Positions 35,586-45,060 are shown, numbered from the stretch's first letter. The stretch: 64,000 nt of DNA from Verrucomicrobiaceae bacterium (GCA_027487315.1 JAIYDW010000245.1:90955-154954); one strand, 5' to 3'. The notes: a model not told the origin generated them from the sequence alone. Numbers and translations: made by a program.

Positions 35586-35917
35586 CCCCAACACTCAAAG
35601 CACTCCCCCCAAAGATCAATCCCAGAAACACACCCCTGCAAATTCCCATTCCCCTGCAAATGAAAGCCATCTCAAGACACCGCGAGAACCCACCATTCAC
35701 TGGTGGGCCCCATTTCGATAAACGCAGTGCTTCAGTCGCGACTCGTCAGCATTCAAGACCACCGCTACCCCACTGCAACCAGTCACCATGACGCTTCACC
35801 ATGGGATCCGGTCGCCTGATGCCACTCAACCTGCGCTCCCGAGTTCAATCTTTTTCACTCCGCCTCTTGGTCCGGCTTGCAGAAGTAATTTTCACATTCT
35901 ATATTTTATGAATACTA
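35586..35917. other. Divergent intergenic region with a small hairpin
   Basis: This 332-bp spacer separates the GlcD-like gene from the 35918 gene, so it should hold promoters for both. It contains a perfect 7-bp inverted repeat CCCACCA/TGGTGGG with a 5-nt loop at 35689-35707, without a T-tract. An AT-rich stretch (TTTTCACATTCTATATTTTATG) directly precedes the plus-strand gene and may hold its -10 region. I see no gene here. Confidence 0.4.
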
Positions 35918-36961
35918 ATGATAATTTGCCTCGAATCCTCCGTCCTGGGCGGCTACCTTTCTAACGAAGTCCCTGGGCTCATCACCGGTCTATTCCATCT
36001 CGCCGGGCGCTCCACCCCCATGCGCATCGAACTTGAAGGCAACTTTCTCCAAGACATCGCCGGATGCCGCGTCGACTTCCACAACCCCTGCCCGGAGGCC
36101 GACACCCAAGCCCTCTCTTCTCTTCAATTGGTCCAAAACGGCCACGCTGGCCTCATGACCGGCTCCTATCGAGTCGCCACCTTGCCCCGCCGCCGCTCCG
36201 CTCAACGCAGCAGCCTCCCAGGCCTCACCGTCCTCCATGAACCTCCCGGTCTCAAAAACCTCGTCTTCTTCGAGTGGTTCAACGAGCAAAACCAGCGCAT
36301 CCTCATGCAGTCCTGGCACCTGCAACTCACTGTCTCCCCACCCCGCTGGCAACTGACACGTGAACAAGAATCCCGCCTCCTTCGGGCCAATCGCGCCCGT
36401 CGAAGAGACTATCTCCTCAAAAGTCGCAACAATTCCGCGACCAAAAACAACCCTGCCGATCCCTTCTCAGGCAATCTGTTGGACCTCCCTCCCGAAGCCG
36501 ATACCGCCGCCGACCCCTTCACCACCAAACCTAAGCCGACCCGCTCAAATCCCAAATCCCAGACTCCAGAAAACACCAGCGAGTCCTCACCTCTCCCGGA
36601 TCCATTCCAACGCAGCGAAGCCCTCGGAACCGAGTTGCGTCGCTTTGAACGACTGCTCCTTTTCCAAAACGAGATCAGCTCCCAGCCCGCCGTTCTCAAA
36701 CTCCTCTCCACGGTCGCAGACCTCGCCGCTCACCTCGGCCATGCCCTCCGCCAGTTCGTGACCTCACGGCGTGAAAAGTGGGATTACCTTATCATCGACC
36801 TCGAACAATCACTTCCCCTGTTCAGCGCCGCCCTGAGCGCAACCGAACGCCTTGCCCAACAACACGATATCACCATGGATCGCAATTGGCTCGGCCTCGT
36901 CCAATCTTGCCTCTTGAGCATCGAACTCCGCATGCGCGAACTTCTCGCACTCCTGCGCTAG
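35918..36961 (+). CDS. Hypothetical protein
   Basis: A 347-aa protein I do not recognise. The first ~150 residues are beta-rich with a motif RIELEGNFLQDIAGCRVDF and several Pro/Arg turns (TLPRRRSAQ). The middle (about 185-240) is a low-complexity linker rich in Pro, Lys and Thr. The last ~110 residues are helical (LLSTVADLAAHLGHALRQF, then ESLRM-type helices). No signal peptide or transmembrane helix is evident. It is a single gene opposite the TPR protein gene, convergent with it. Codon use matches the host core. Confidence 0.6.
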   Translation: MIICLESSVLGGYLSNEVPGLITGLFHLAGRSTPMRIELEGNFLQDIAGCRVDFHNPCPEADTQALSSLQLVQNGHAGLMTGSYRVATLPRRRSAQRSSLPGLTVLHEPPGLKNLVFFEWFNEQNQRILMQSWHLQLTVSPPRWQLTREQESRLLRANRARRRDYLLKSRNNSATKNNPADPFSGNLLDLPPEADTAADPFTTKPKPTRSNPKSQTPENTSESSPLPDPFQRSEALGTELRRFERLLLFQNEISSQPAVLKLLSTVADLAAHLGHALRQFVTSRREKWDYLIIDLEQSLPLFSAALSATERLAQQHDITMDRNWLGLVQSCLLSIELRMRELLALLR

Positions 36962-37005
36962 AGTTCCAGAGCCACCTTTGACCACCCTAGACTGGATGAT
37001 TCGGG

Positions 37006-39504
37006 CTAAGGCCTGAAAGCCGGATACTTCTCTTGCAATTCCTTCCGCAACTGCCGCGCCCGATCCACTTCCCCGGATTTTTCCAAGGCCAGGATCGTCT
37101 TCCAAACAGCCATCGGCGTGATCACCGGATCCACAAAGAATTGACTCGGCACAATGTACTTCGCCGCCGCTGCCCGATACTCCTCTATGGCCAGATTCGT
37201 TTTCCCCGACTTCTCAAGCATCGCCGCCTTCGCAAACAAGATGTCCCCTTCGAGAATCAAAAGATCGGCGTGCAGTCGTCCCGTCTTGATGAACCCCAAA
37301 GCCTCATCCGCAGACGCCACCGCCTCTTCATACTTGGCTTGCCCCAGAAGCGCCCTGGACTGGTAAAGCAGTCCCTTCCCCCGCTCCGAACTGGGTTGCG
37401 GCGTCACCGCCAAAAAGTTCTTCATTGAAACCTCTGCTCCCTTGAAATCCCCCGTCTCCACCTGGGCCATCCCCAAGTAATTCCAAATCGCTGCCTGCGT
37501 GTTCTCCGGCGCGTCAAGAGTCGCCGCCATCGTCAAATACCGCGCCGCCTCCTTGAACTGGTCCTTCGAAAACTTCGTCAACCCCAGCCATCCCAGAACA
37601 TTCGGCGGCACCACCGCAGACGGCAACTTCGCTACAAACTCGTCAATGGCCGCCGCCAACCCATCGTCGTCCTCCTGCGCATAGTAAGTCAGCAACAACA
37701 TCTGGCTCGCACTCTCCAAATAGGCCTTCGCATCCAGTCGAATCGCCCGGCGCAGCGCCTCCTGAGCTTTCGGCCAATCCTCGTTCTCATAGGCCGCCGT
37801 GCCAATCCCAAACCACGCCTGCGGCACCGCCTGACTCTGCGGATACAGCTTCACCAAATTCTCAAACGCCTGAATCTTCTCCGTTGGATTGCGCTCCGTG
37901 GTCGCAATCAACCCCAACTGATACCACGCCAACTCCGCGGGCCCGCTCTTCGGAAACTCCTTCACCACCTTCCGAAAATCCTCCTTCGCCTTCGCAAAAT
38001 CTTTCACTTCCCGATACGCCAACCCCCGATGCGCCAGCGCATTCTCAGTGAACTCATGGTTCGAGTTATCATTCAAAAAGCGCGTCAATGTGCCAATCGC
38101 CTCCTGAAACCGCTTCGCCTCCACCTGGGAATAACCCATGTTGAACAGCGCATTCGATCGCAAAGCGGGTGACAATCCCTCCATCGGCACATCCAGAAAT
38201 GCCCCCGCTGCCTCTTCATAAGCTCCCGTATTGAAAAAATGATCCGCCCTCATCAGAGCCGCCTTCGCCACAAACTCGTGACTCTCCTTCGTCTTCGCCC
38301 AACGCTTCAAAAACGCATTTGCAAACTCACCCAGATCCTTGTCCTCCAACAGATAAAAGCAATACAGCTTCCAATAACCCGCTTCAAACGCCACGTCCTC
38401 ATCAGGATACTCCTGCTCCACCATCAAATACAACTCCACCGCGCGCGAATACGTCTTCTTCATCCGATACGCGTTCCCAACCAAAAGCAGCATCTTACCC
38501 CGCGTCGTTCCATTGGGCAGCACGCTTGCATTCCGGGTATACTGCTCAATGACCCCATTGTAGTCCCCTTTGTCGTAAAGCGACTGCACCACTCCCACCA
38601 AGGCCAGCGCCCGGTTCTCAACCGTCGTGTCCTTCATCAGCAATGCCTTGTCAAACAGCGCCACCGCTTCTTCAGGCCGTTTCAACTCGCCCATCAACAC
38701 CGCCACATTCACAGTCGCTTCCGCCTTCAACGACCCATCCGCCGCCGTATCCATCAAGTCTTGGAACAGAGCCAGCGCCGACTCCAACTTGTCCGCTGCC
38801 AACTCGCTCTTCGCCAAAGTCATCAATGCCGCATCTCGGTAAGGATTGTCCGTCTTCACCTGAATCACCCTCTGCAACGCCTCCAACTGCTTCCGCGTCT
38901 GCCCCATCATCTGATAACCCCGACTCATGTTGTAGGCCGCCGCCAAGGCTACCTGAGGCACCTTGGTCGTCCGCTCACAGAATCCGAAGTAATTCACCGA
39001 GCCCTCAAAATCTCTCACATTGAATCGAATCGCTCCCAATCGATAAGCCGCCGACGGTGCGCCTTCGCTTTTGGCGTGACTCCTCACCACCTCCTCATAA
39101 TACCCCGCCGCCTGATCTTCCTGCCCTTGCTTGATCAAACACTCACCTATGCGGAACAAAGCCGTCCCCGCATGTCGACGCCCCGGATAAGTCTCCACGT
39201 AGTTTGAATACGACTTGATCGCCAAGCCATATTCACCCCGCTCATAAAGCAGCGTCCCATAGGAAAACAAATCCTCATCCGGCCCCTTCGGCTTGGGGGC
39301 CTCGTCCACCACATTCGCCCGCGGCACCTGACCGTTCGGCCCCACCGGCACCGCGCGCGGAATCGAACCATTCGCCGGCGTCTCATCCTCCACCACCTGC
39401 GCCCTGGGCACTCCCTGGCCAAACCCTACTGTCACACTCACCATCAGGAACACTGTCACCAGTGCCCTCCATCCATTCCTCGTCCAGCCTGCAATCATGC
39501 TCAT
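37006..39504 (-). CDS. TPR-repeat protein of an ExbB/ExbD cluster
   Basis: An 832-aa exported protein. The ATG at 39504 is used because it lies 1 bp after the ExbD stop and opens a signal sequence (WRALVTVFLMVSVTVGFGQG). A low-complexity stretch with repeated (P)RA.VVD units follows. Residues about 85-830 are a long array of tetratricopeptide repeats (for example YERGEYGLAIKSYSNYVETYPG, FRIGECLIKQGQEDQAAGYYEEVV, LGYSQVEAKRFQEAI-type units). TPR proteins of this kind are common with ExbB/ExbD-type energising complexes in this phylum and resemble YbgF/CpoB-like periplasmic partners. It likely scaffolds or regulates envelope assembly. Confidence 0.8.
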   Translation of the reverse strand: MSMIAGWTRNGWRALVTVFLMVSVTVGFGQGVPRAQVVEDETPANGSIPRAVPVGPNGQVPRANVVDEAPKPKGPDEDLFSYGTLLYERGEYGLAIKSYSNYVETYPGRRHAGTALFRIGECLIKQGQEDQAAGYYEEVVRSHAKSEGAPSAAYRLGAIRFNVRDFEGSVNYFGFCERTTKVPQVALAAAYNMSRGYQMMGQTRKQLEALQRVIQVKTDNPYRDAALMTLAKSELAADKLESALALFQDLMDTAADGSLKAEATVNVAVLMGELKRPEEAVALFDKALLMKDTTVENRALALVGVVQSLYDKGDYNGVIEQYTRNASVLPNGTTRGKMLLLVGNAYRMKKTYSRAVELYLMVEQEYPDEDVAFEAGYWKLYCFYLLEDKDLGEFANAFLKRWAKTKESHEFVAKAALMRADHFFNTGAYEEAAGAFLDVPMEGLSPALRSNALFNMGYSQVEAKRFQEAIGTLTRFLNDNSNHEFTENALAHRGLAYREVKDFAKAKEDFRKVVKEFPKSGPAELAWYQLGLIATTERNPTEKIQAFENLVKLYPQSQAVPQAWFGIGTAAYENEDWPKAQEALRRAIRLDAKAYLESASQMLLLTYYAQEDDDGLAAAIDEFVAKLPSAVVPPNVLGWLGLTKFSKDQFKEAARYLTMAATLDAPENTQAAIWNYLGMAQVETGDFKGAEVSMKNFLAVTPQPSSERGKGLLYQSRALLGQAKYEEAVASADEALGFIKTGRLHADLLILEGDILFAKAAMLEKSGKTNLAIEEYRAAAAKYIVPSQFFVDPVITPMAVWKTILALEKSGEVDRARQLRKELQEKYPAFRP

Positions 39505-39505
39505 C

Positions 39506-39940
39506 TTATTTTCGGGCCGCGGCCTCCTCCGGGGGTTGGGCCGCAAAGGCCACATTCCAAATCCCAGCCTTCTGGCAGGTGTCCAGCACCCGGATAATGT
39601 GATCATACTCCGTCTTCACATCCCCCCGTAAAATCACCGCCTGATCTTTGTACACTTCAGCAATGTTCTTCAACTTCTGCTCCAATTCCACCACCGTCAG
39701 GGTCTGCCCATTCACCAGAATCGCTCCATCACTCTTCACATTCACAATGATCTCTCCCACCGTCGACCTCGGCCGATCCTCCCCAGTCTCCGCCGCCGGC
39801 ACACTCACATCCAGCAAGGTCTCATGCCTCGCGTAGTGCTGGGTCACCGCAAAAAAGATCACCAGCAAAAACAACACGTCCACCAGAGGCGCCAACTGCA
39901 TCGGCGTCGGTTCAATCGTGTTCTGTTTGCGAAAATTCAT
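39506..39940 (-). CDS. exbD: ExbD/TolR-family protein
   Basis: A 144-aa inner-membrane protein with one N-terminal transmembrane helix that contains the proton-relay Asp (APLVDVLFLLVIFFAVT, about residues 17-33), and a periplasmic ExbD/TolR domain (GAILVNGQTLTVVELEQKL, VILRGDVKTEYDHIIRVLDTC). It forms a proton-driven motor with the ExbB-like protein encoded 50 bp upstream. The TPR gene follows after 1 bp, so these are an operon. Whether it serves TonB-type uptake or a Tol-like role is not decidable here. Confidence 0.9.
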   Translation of the reverse strand: MNFRKQNTIEPTPMQLAPLVDVLFLLVIFFAVTQHYARHETLLDVSVPAAETGEDRPRSTVGEIIVNVKSDGAILVNGQTLTVVELEQKLKNIAEVYKDQAVILRGDVKTEYDHIIRVLDTCQKAGIWNVAFAAQPPEEAAARK

Positions 39941-39990
39941 CTTGTTGAATTCAGATCAACAGCACTCATCCAGTGCCGCCAAAGTCCCTC

Positions 39991-40854
39991 TCACATCACC
40001 GGCCCCTCGCCTCCGCCTCCTCCACCCTGACGCCCCGCTACCGCACGCGCAGCCCTTTTGTACTGCACCGCCAATAGCGCCATCAAGTGCGTCGTCGCCG
40101 CCTCCATCTCCGAAATCAACCGATTCGCCTTACCCCGAAAAATCGCATAGCCGATGAGCGAAGGAATCCCAATCACCAACCCCGATGCCGTGCAAAGCAA
40201 CGCTTCGGACACCCCCTGCGCCAATCCCAACTGATTTGATCCCCCAAACTCCTTCCCCGAGATTTCATGGAACGTCGTGATCATCCCCAAAGTCGTCCCC
40301 AACAACCCCAGCATCGGCGCCACCGCCCCCGCATCTCCCAGGTAGGCAATCCTCGACAGCATCATGCTCGATTGCCGATTCCCCTCCGCCTCCGTCACTT
40401 CTTTCACCTCTTCAAAACTCGCCGTTGGATTGCGCGTCGCAAAATCCAGCGTCTTCGATGTGATGCGCGCAATCGCCTCATTCCGCCGATTGCAGACAGC
40501 CAGCAAACCAAGGTAATCCTGCTTCCGAATCAGCGAGTCCGCCGAATTCATAAACGCATCACTCACCACCGCCCCTTGCCGAATCGTGAAGGTGTAGAGC
40601 ACCAGCAAAAACACCGCGACCAGCGACAGCGCGATCAACGGATACGCCATGATGCCCGTCCGCTTGATGAACCCATTGATCGTCAAAGCATCCGCATACG
40701 GATTGCTCGGCACCGCTTCACCCGCAGGAAAAGTCACCTGCGCACCTGGTGGAACCTTGCCAGCAGCGGAGCCAGCCTCTTGAGACCAACCCACACCACC
40801 GCAGCCAAACCAGATCAAAGCCACCAGGGCCGCTGAAAGAAGAAAACGATGCAT
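39991..40854 (-). CDS. exbB: ExbB/TolQ/MotA-family proton channel
   Basis: A 287-aa membrane protein. The ATG at 40854 gives a signal peptide (MHRFLLSAALVALIWFGC) and is preferred over the track's 41025, whose leader overlaps a terminator and the cytochrome gene. Three transmembrane helices are seen: IMAYPLIALSLVAVFLLVLY, DAGAVAPMLGLLGTTLGMI, and CTASGLVIGIPSLIGYAIF. The second and third carry the conserved GLLGTTLGM and proton-path positions of MotA/TolQ/ExbB. It works with the ExbD protein downstream. The Gly-rich C-terminus is unusual but short. Confidence 0.88.
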   Translation of the reverse strand: MHRFLLSAALVALIWFGCGGVGWSQEAGSAAGKVPPGAQVTFPAGEAVPSNPYADALTINGFIKRTGIMAYPLIALSLVAVFLLVLYTFTIRQGAVVSDAFMNSADSLIRKQDYLGLLAVCNRRNEAIARITSKTLDFATRNPTASFEEVKEVTEAEGNRQSSMMLSRIAYLGDAGAVAPMLGLLGTTLGMITTFHEISGKEFGGSNQLGLAQGVSEALLCTASGLVIGIPSLIGYAIFRGKANRLISEMEAATTHLMALLAVQYKRAARAVAGRQGGGGGGEGPVM

Positions 40855-40945
40855 CGCGCCGGATAGTACGCTTCGTTTGCGCCCTTGCAAGCACGCAAGC
40901 AATGAACGCCAAGGGATTCTCACAACCCAATCCCCAATTCTCCCC

Positions 40946-40982
40946 AAAAAAAAGCCGCACACCCGGATGGATGAACGGCTCT
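40946..40982 (-). terminator. Probable Rho-independent terminator after the cytochrome gene
   Basis: On the minus strand AGCCG (40976-40980) pairs with CGGCT (40953-40957) and runs into eight T's (CGGCTTTTTTTT). The loop is long (18 nt) and the stem short. It lies between the cytochrome gene stop (41022) and the exbB start (40854), which fits separate transcripts. Confidence 0.55.
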
Positions 40983-41021
40983 TAAATGGGAAAGCTTCAG
41001 GCCCGAAGCCCGACATCAACC

Positions 41022-41375
41022 TCAATCAGGCTTGTGCGCAGTGTGGCAGGACCTGCAGTTGCCCGCCTTCTGAGCCGCCATCATGCCCTGCTTGTTGCCC
41101 TTGGCCAGCATCTCAACCGCCGCCAGCAACTCACCCGTCTTCTTGTCCCAAGACGCCTTTTCTCCCTTGGGTGGCTCATTTTGAGTCAGGGTCTTCACAT
41201 ACCCGGCCAACCGCTTGGCATCCGCCTCCGTCCCCTTGCCTGTTGCGACCTTTTTGTAGAGGCTCGTGTCTCCCTTGAAGGCATCCTTCATCACAGATTC
41301 AATAGCCGGATTGGCCAGTCCGAGTCCGGTGGAAGTCAGGAGCGATGCGATTGCGAGTAGGGTGGCTTTTTTCAT
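41022..41375 (-). CDS. Class II-like (cytochrome c') periplasmic cytochrome
   Basis: A 117-aa exported protein with a signal peptide (MKKATLLAIASLLTSTGLGLA) and a haem-binding CRSCH motif at the extreme C-terminus (about residues 106-110). A C-terminal haem site on a four-helix bundle is typical of class II/cytochrome c'-like proteins. The helices are amphipathic with many Lys (KKVATGKGTEADAKRLAGYVKTL). It should bind one haem in the periplasm; electron transfer or gas binding is likely. It stands alone, with a terminator behind it. Confidence 0.8.
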   Translation of the reverse strand: MKKATLLAIASLLTSTGLGLANPAIESVMKDAFKGDTSLYKKVATGKGTEADAKRLAGYVKTLTQNEPPKGEKASWDKKTGELLAAVEMLAKGNKQGMMAAQKAGNCRSCHTAHKPD

Positions 41376-41669
41376 GAATATCTAGGCTTGTGGGATTTGA
41401 ATGGTAAACGGGAGTTCTCGATCACAGTGTTGAGGCAACCAGCCCAAAAAGAGCCCTCTGAACAGGTCCCAAACACGGATTTACAGCGGAATAAGGGATT
41501 TCGGCCAAATTGGCAAGCCTTACTACTCCCTAATCGTCAATTTCCCCAAAACACCCCTCCCCGAAAACCCTTTCCCAAAAAAAGTTCGAATATTTTCTCC
41601 ACTAACTTATCTCATCTACAGACGTTCTTTGTAGGCGTCTAAGTTCAATCTCATTCCAAATTCATCACG

Positions 41670-42122
41670 ATGAAAAAACTCCTCCTCGCTCTCGCAGCCG
41701 TTTCCCTCGCCCTCCCCACCCTCGCCAAGGACTTCCCCAAAGGCAGCCCCAAGTTCGAAGACAGCTACCGCAAGGTCATGGCTGATGCCAAAAAAAGCGG
41801 CAAACCCGTCGTCCTCGTCTTCTCCGCCTCCTGGTGCCCTCCTTGCCAGTCCATGAAAAACGAAGTTTACCCCAGCAAGGAAGTCCAAGCCTTCCACGAC
41901 AAGTTCGAATGGGCCTATATAGACATCGAAGACGGCGACAACAGCAACGAGAAAGCCGCTGAAACCTTCGGCGTCTCCGGCATCCCCCACATCCAGTTCG
42001 TCGACGCGGAAGGCAAGCCCCTCGAGAAACAAGTCGGCGGCAACAGCCCGGAAGCTTTCGCTGCCAAATTGACAAACGTCCTCGCCCTCGCTCCCAAAGC
42101 TGAACCCGCTGCCGCCAACTAG
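41670..42122 (+). CDS. Secreted thioredoxin-fold protein
   Basis: A 150-aa protein with a signal peptide (MKKLLLALAAVSLALPTLA) and a thioredoxin domain. The active site is WCPPC at about residues 54-58, and the cis-Pro loop is GVSGIPH near 107. It probably acts as a periplasmic thiol-disulfide reductase, of the DUF953/TlpA-like or DsbD-gamma-like kind. The C-terminus is Ala/Pro-rich. It stands alone, about 100 bp before the SGNH/hydrolase fusion, on the same strand. Codon use is host-like. Confidence 0.85.
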   Translation: MKKLLLALAAVSLALPTLAKDFPKGSPKFEDSYRKVMADAKKSGKPVVLVFSASWCPPCQSMKNEVYPSKEVQAFHDKFEWAYIDIEDGDNSNEKAAETFGVSGIPHIQFVDAEGKPLEKQVGGNSPEAFAAKLTNVLALAPKAEPAAAN

Positions 42123-42226
42123 AAAGTCGACCCCTCCAAACCACGTTTCCTCCCGGCCCGCCACCAGCGAACCCGCCCACCCGGACGGTCCCTGGATGAC
42201 GGGCCGGTTGTTTATTCCCCTCCACC

Positions 42227-43909
42227 ATGCGTCTCCTCCTCCTTTTTCTCGCCTTCGTCACCCTCTCTCAGGCCGAACTCCCCAAGGCCAAACGCATCGT
42301 CTTCCTCGGCGACAGCATCACCTACGGTGGCACCTACATCGCAGACATCGAAGCCGCCCTCATCGCCAAACACCCGGATCTCACATTCGAACTCCTCAAC
42401 CTCGGCCTCTCCAGCGAAACCGTCTCCGGCCTCTCCGAGGAAGGCCACGCCGGCGGCAAATTCCCCCGCCCGGATCTCCACGAACGCCTCGACCGCGTAC
42501 TCTCCCAGACCAAACCCGACCTCATCATCGCCTGCTACGGCATGAACGACGGCATCTACTTCCCGCTCTCTGACGATCGCCTCGCCTCCTATCAAAATGG
42601 CATCATCAAGCTCCGGGAAAAAGTCAGCGCCGCCGGTGCCCAAATCATCCACCTCACTCCTCCCGTCTTCGACCCTCTCCCCATCCAGTCCCGCACCCTC
42701 CCAGCCGGACTCGATGCCTACCCAACTCCCTTCGAAGGCTACAACTCAGTCCTTGATGCCTACTCCGATTGGCTTCTCTCAAAAGCCAAATCGGACGCCT
42801 GGACCGTGCTCGACATCCATGGCCCCATGAACGCCGCCATCACCGAGGCCCGCAAAACCAATCCCTCCTTCACCTTCTCCAAAGACGGCATCCACCCCGA
42901 CAGCGCCGGCCACCTCGTCATGGCACGCCCTCTCCTCTCCACCTGGAACCTTCCCGTCTCACCCGATGGCTCGCCCGATCACCCCAACGGCCCTGCCATT
43001 CTCGCCCTCATCAAAGAAAAACAAGCCCTCCTCCGCGACGCTTGGCTCACCCAAACCGGTCACAAACGCCCCGGCGTCAAACCCGGGCTCCCCCTCGCCG
43101 AAGCCCAAACCAAATCCGCTGAACTCGACTCCAAAGCCCGCCAACTCGCCAACCTCTCCACCGCCACCTTCCCCGGCAAAACCAGCGACTGGCATGGCTT
43201 CACCAAACACGAATTCGAAATCGACTCCAAACTCGCCACGGTCGTCGCCCCCAAACAACCCGCTCCCGGCACCCCATGGGTCTGGCACGGCGAATTCTTC
43301 GGTCATAAACCCAACCCCGACATCGCCCTCCTCGGCAAAGGCTACCACATCGTCTACCTCAAAGTCCCTGACATGCTCGGCAGCCCCCAGGCCATGAAAC
43401 ACTGGGACACGCTCTACTCTGAACTCACCACCCGCTACGCCTTCGCCAAAAAACCCGCCCTCGTCGGCCTTAGCCGCGGCGGCCTCTACTGCTACCAGTG
43501 GGCCATCGCCCATCCCGACCGCGTCGCCTGCATCTACGGCGACGCCCCCGTCTGCGACTTCAAGAGCTGGCCCGGCGGCAAGGGCAAAGGCAAAGGCGAC
43601 CCCAAAAACTGGGCACTCGTCCTCAAACTCTGGAACTTCCCCGACGAAGCCGCCGCTCTCGCCTGGCCAGGCAATCCCGTCGACCAACTCGCTCAGCTCG
43701 CCCCTCACAAAATCCCCCTCCTCCATGTCTATGGCGACGCCGATGACGTCGTCCCCTGGGATGAAAACACCAAACTCATCCACGACCGCTACACCGCCCT
43801 CGGCGGCCCCATCCAACTCATCTGCAAACCCGGCGTCGGCCATCATCCTCACGGACTCGATGACTCCCAACCCATCATCGACTTCATCCTCGCCAATACC
43901 AAAAGCTAG
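42227..43909 (+). CDS. SGNH esterase fused to an alpha/beta hydrolase
   Basis: A 560-aa exported two-domain hydrolase with a signal peptide (MRLLLLFLAFVTLSQA). Residues about 20-240 are an SGNH domain: GDSITYGG (Ser near 31), GLSSETVSG, GMNDGIYF with the Asn, and the block V DGIHPDSAGH. Residues about 320-560 are an alpha/beta hydrolase with the nucleophile elbow GLSRGG, acid GDADDVVP, and His in PGVGHHPHGL. The two domains could remove acyl groups from one polysaccharide or a glycoconjugate. Such esterase fusions occur in polysaccharide degraders, but no carbohydrate gene cluster surrounds it. The product is likely periplasmic or secreted. Confidence 0.82.
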   Translation: MRLLLLFLAFVTLSQAELPKAKRIVFLGDSITYGGTYIADIEAALIAKHPDLTFELLNLGLSSETVSGLSEEGHAGGKFPRPDLHERLDRVLSQTKPDLIIACYGMNDGIYFPLSDDRLASYQNGIIKLREKVSAAGAQIIHLTPPVFDPLPIQSRTLPAGLDAYPTPFEGYNSVLDAYSDWLLSKAKSDAWTVLDIHGPMNAAITEARKTNPSFTFSKDGIHPDSAGHLVMARPLLSTWNLPVSPDGSPDHPNGPAILALIKEKQALLRDAWLTQTGHKRPGVKPGLPLAEAQTKSAELDSKARQLANLSTATFPGKTSDWHGFTKHEFEIDSKLATVVAPKQPAPGTPWVWHGEFFGHKPNPDIALLGKGYHIVYLKVPDMLGSPQAMKHWDTLYSELTTRYAFAKKPALVGLSRGGLYCYQWAIAHPDRVACIYGDAPVCDFKSWPGGKGKGKGDPKNWALVLKLWNFPDEAAALAWPGNPVDQLAQLAPHKIPLLHVYGDADDVVPWDENTKLIHDRYTALGGPIQLICKPGVGHHPHGLDDSQPIIDFILANTKS

Positions 43910-43975
43910 TTCCGCTGCGATCCAGCGCAAAACACAGGCAACTTCTGCCCCCCAGCCCACGTTCCTAACGGCGAA

Positions 43976-45010
43976 ATGAAACCCGCCTGCCTCGTCGCCT
44001 TCCTTCTCCTCACCCTGACAACCATCGCCAGTGACGTCTGCGCATGCACCATCCCCGTTTTCCGCTACGCCCTCGACCGCTGGGAATCGGACAAATTCGA
44101 ACTGATTCTCCCCCCCGACACGGCAGCCAACCCTGACCTATCAGACCTCCTCCGCCCCCTGCGCGCCAACGGCATCGCAAACCTCGCCATCACCACAGCC
44201 AAAGACCCCTCCATCACCTCCCCTCAACTCCGCACCGCCCGCCTCGGGGGACAAACCATCTGGTCCGGTGAACTCAACGCCACCACCCTCTCCCAGATCC
44301 TCGACTCCCCGGCACGCCAGCAAATCCTCTCCCGCATTCTCGTCGGCGAATCCGTCATCTGGGTCATCGCCCACAGCGACACCCCCGAAGACCTCGCCGA
44401 AGCCGAACGCATCGAAAAACGCCTCCGCTTCCTCGAACAAGTCGCCGCCCTCCCCATCCAGGACCCCAACGACCCCGACTCCCAACTCGGCCCCGGCCCC
44501 GCCCTCCTCCTCAAGTTCACCGCCCTCCGCCTCAACCGCAACGACCCCGCCGAAGCCCTCCTCCTCAAAATGCTCGCCGGTCCATCCGGTGACATCGACC
44601 CCACCAAGACCAGTTTCGCCGCCGCCATCTTCGGACGTGGCCGCGTCCTCGGTGCTTGGGCCCTCGATTCCCTGGACGACGCCAGCCTCGAAGAAGCTTC
44701 CATGTTCCTCATCGGCCGCTGCTCTTGCCGAGTGAAAGACCAAAACCCCGGCTGGGACATCCTCATGAACACCGACTGGACCCAAGCCCTCGCCCAAGCC
44801 ACCGCCAGCAAAGACAAAACGCCCAACCCAGAACCCTCATCTCCCACCAAACCACAGCAATCCCAAGCCACTCCCGTCACCGTCAAAACCTCAGCACCCA
44901 GCACTCCCGAACCACCCGCCACAGCCCAAAGCAAACCCACCCCTCTCATCATCGGTGCCTCACTCGCCCTCGCCATCACCGCCTTCTTCCTCCTCCGCCC
45001 CAAACGCTAA
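43976..45010 (+). CDS. Exported hypothetical protein with C-terminal anchor
   Basis: A 344-aa protein that I cannot assign. It has a signal peptide (MKPACLVAFLLLTLTTIAS) followed at once by a Cys-rich start VCACTIPVFRYALDRW. The middle region is helical and charged (EAERIEKRLRFLEQVAALPI) and contains GRCSCRV near 245. A Pro/Thr-rich linker leads to a single C-terminal transmembrane helix (LIIGASLALAITAFFLL) with a short basic tail, so the bulk probably faces the periplasm. It lies upstream of the binding protein-permease-ATPase genes and may belong to the same transport unit. The two CxC pairs may bind a metal or form disulfides. Confidence 0.6.
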   Translation: MKPACLVAFLLLTLTTIASDVCACTIPVFRYALDRWESDKFELILPPDTAANPDLSDLLRPLRANGIANLAITTAKDPSITSPQLRTARLGGQTIWSGELNATTLSQILDSPARQQILSRILVGESVIWVIAHSDTPEDLAEAERIEKRLRFLEQVAALPIQDPNDPDSQLGPGPALLLKFTALRLNRNDPAEALLLKMLAGPSGDIDPTKTSFAAAIFGRGRVLGAWALDSLDDASLEEASMFLIGRCSCRVKDQNPGWDILMNTDWTQALAQATASKDKTPNPEPSSPTKPQQSQATPVTVKTSAPSTPEPPATAQSKPTPLIIGASLALAITAFFLLRPKR

Positions 45011-45016
45011 CCACTC

Positions 45017-45044
45017 ACTGATCACTGATCACTGATTACTGATC
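45017..45044 (+). repeat. Four tandem 7-nt repeats, ACTGAT(C/T)
   Basis: ACTGATC ACTGATC ACTGATT ACTGATC, 28 bp in the 50-bp gap before the binding-protein gene. It also contains TGATCA palindromes. Function unknown. Confidence 0.8.
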
Positions 45045-45060
45045 GCTTCCCCCTCCCCAA

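Noticed and set aside
35689-35707. CCCACCA/TGGTGGG hairpin as a riboswitch or terminator
   Set aside because: The stem is short, there is no T-tract and no conserved riboswitch core; kept only as a note in the spacer entry.
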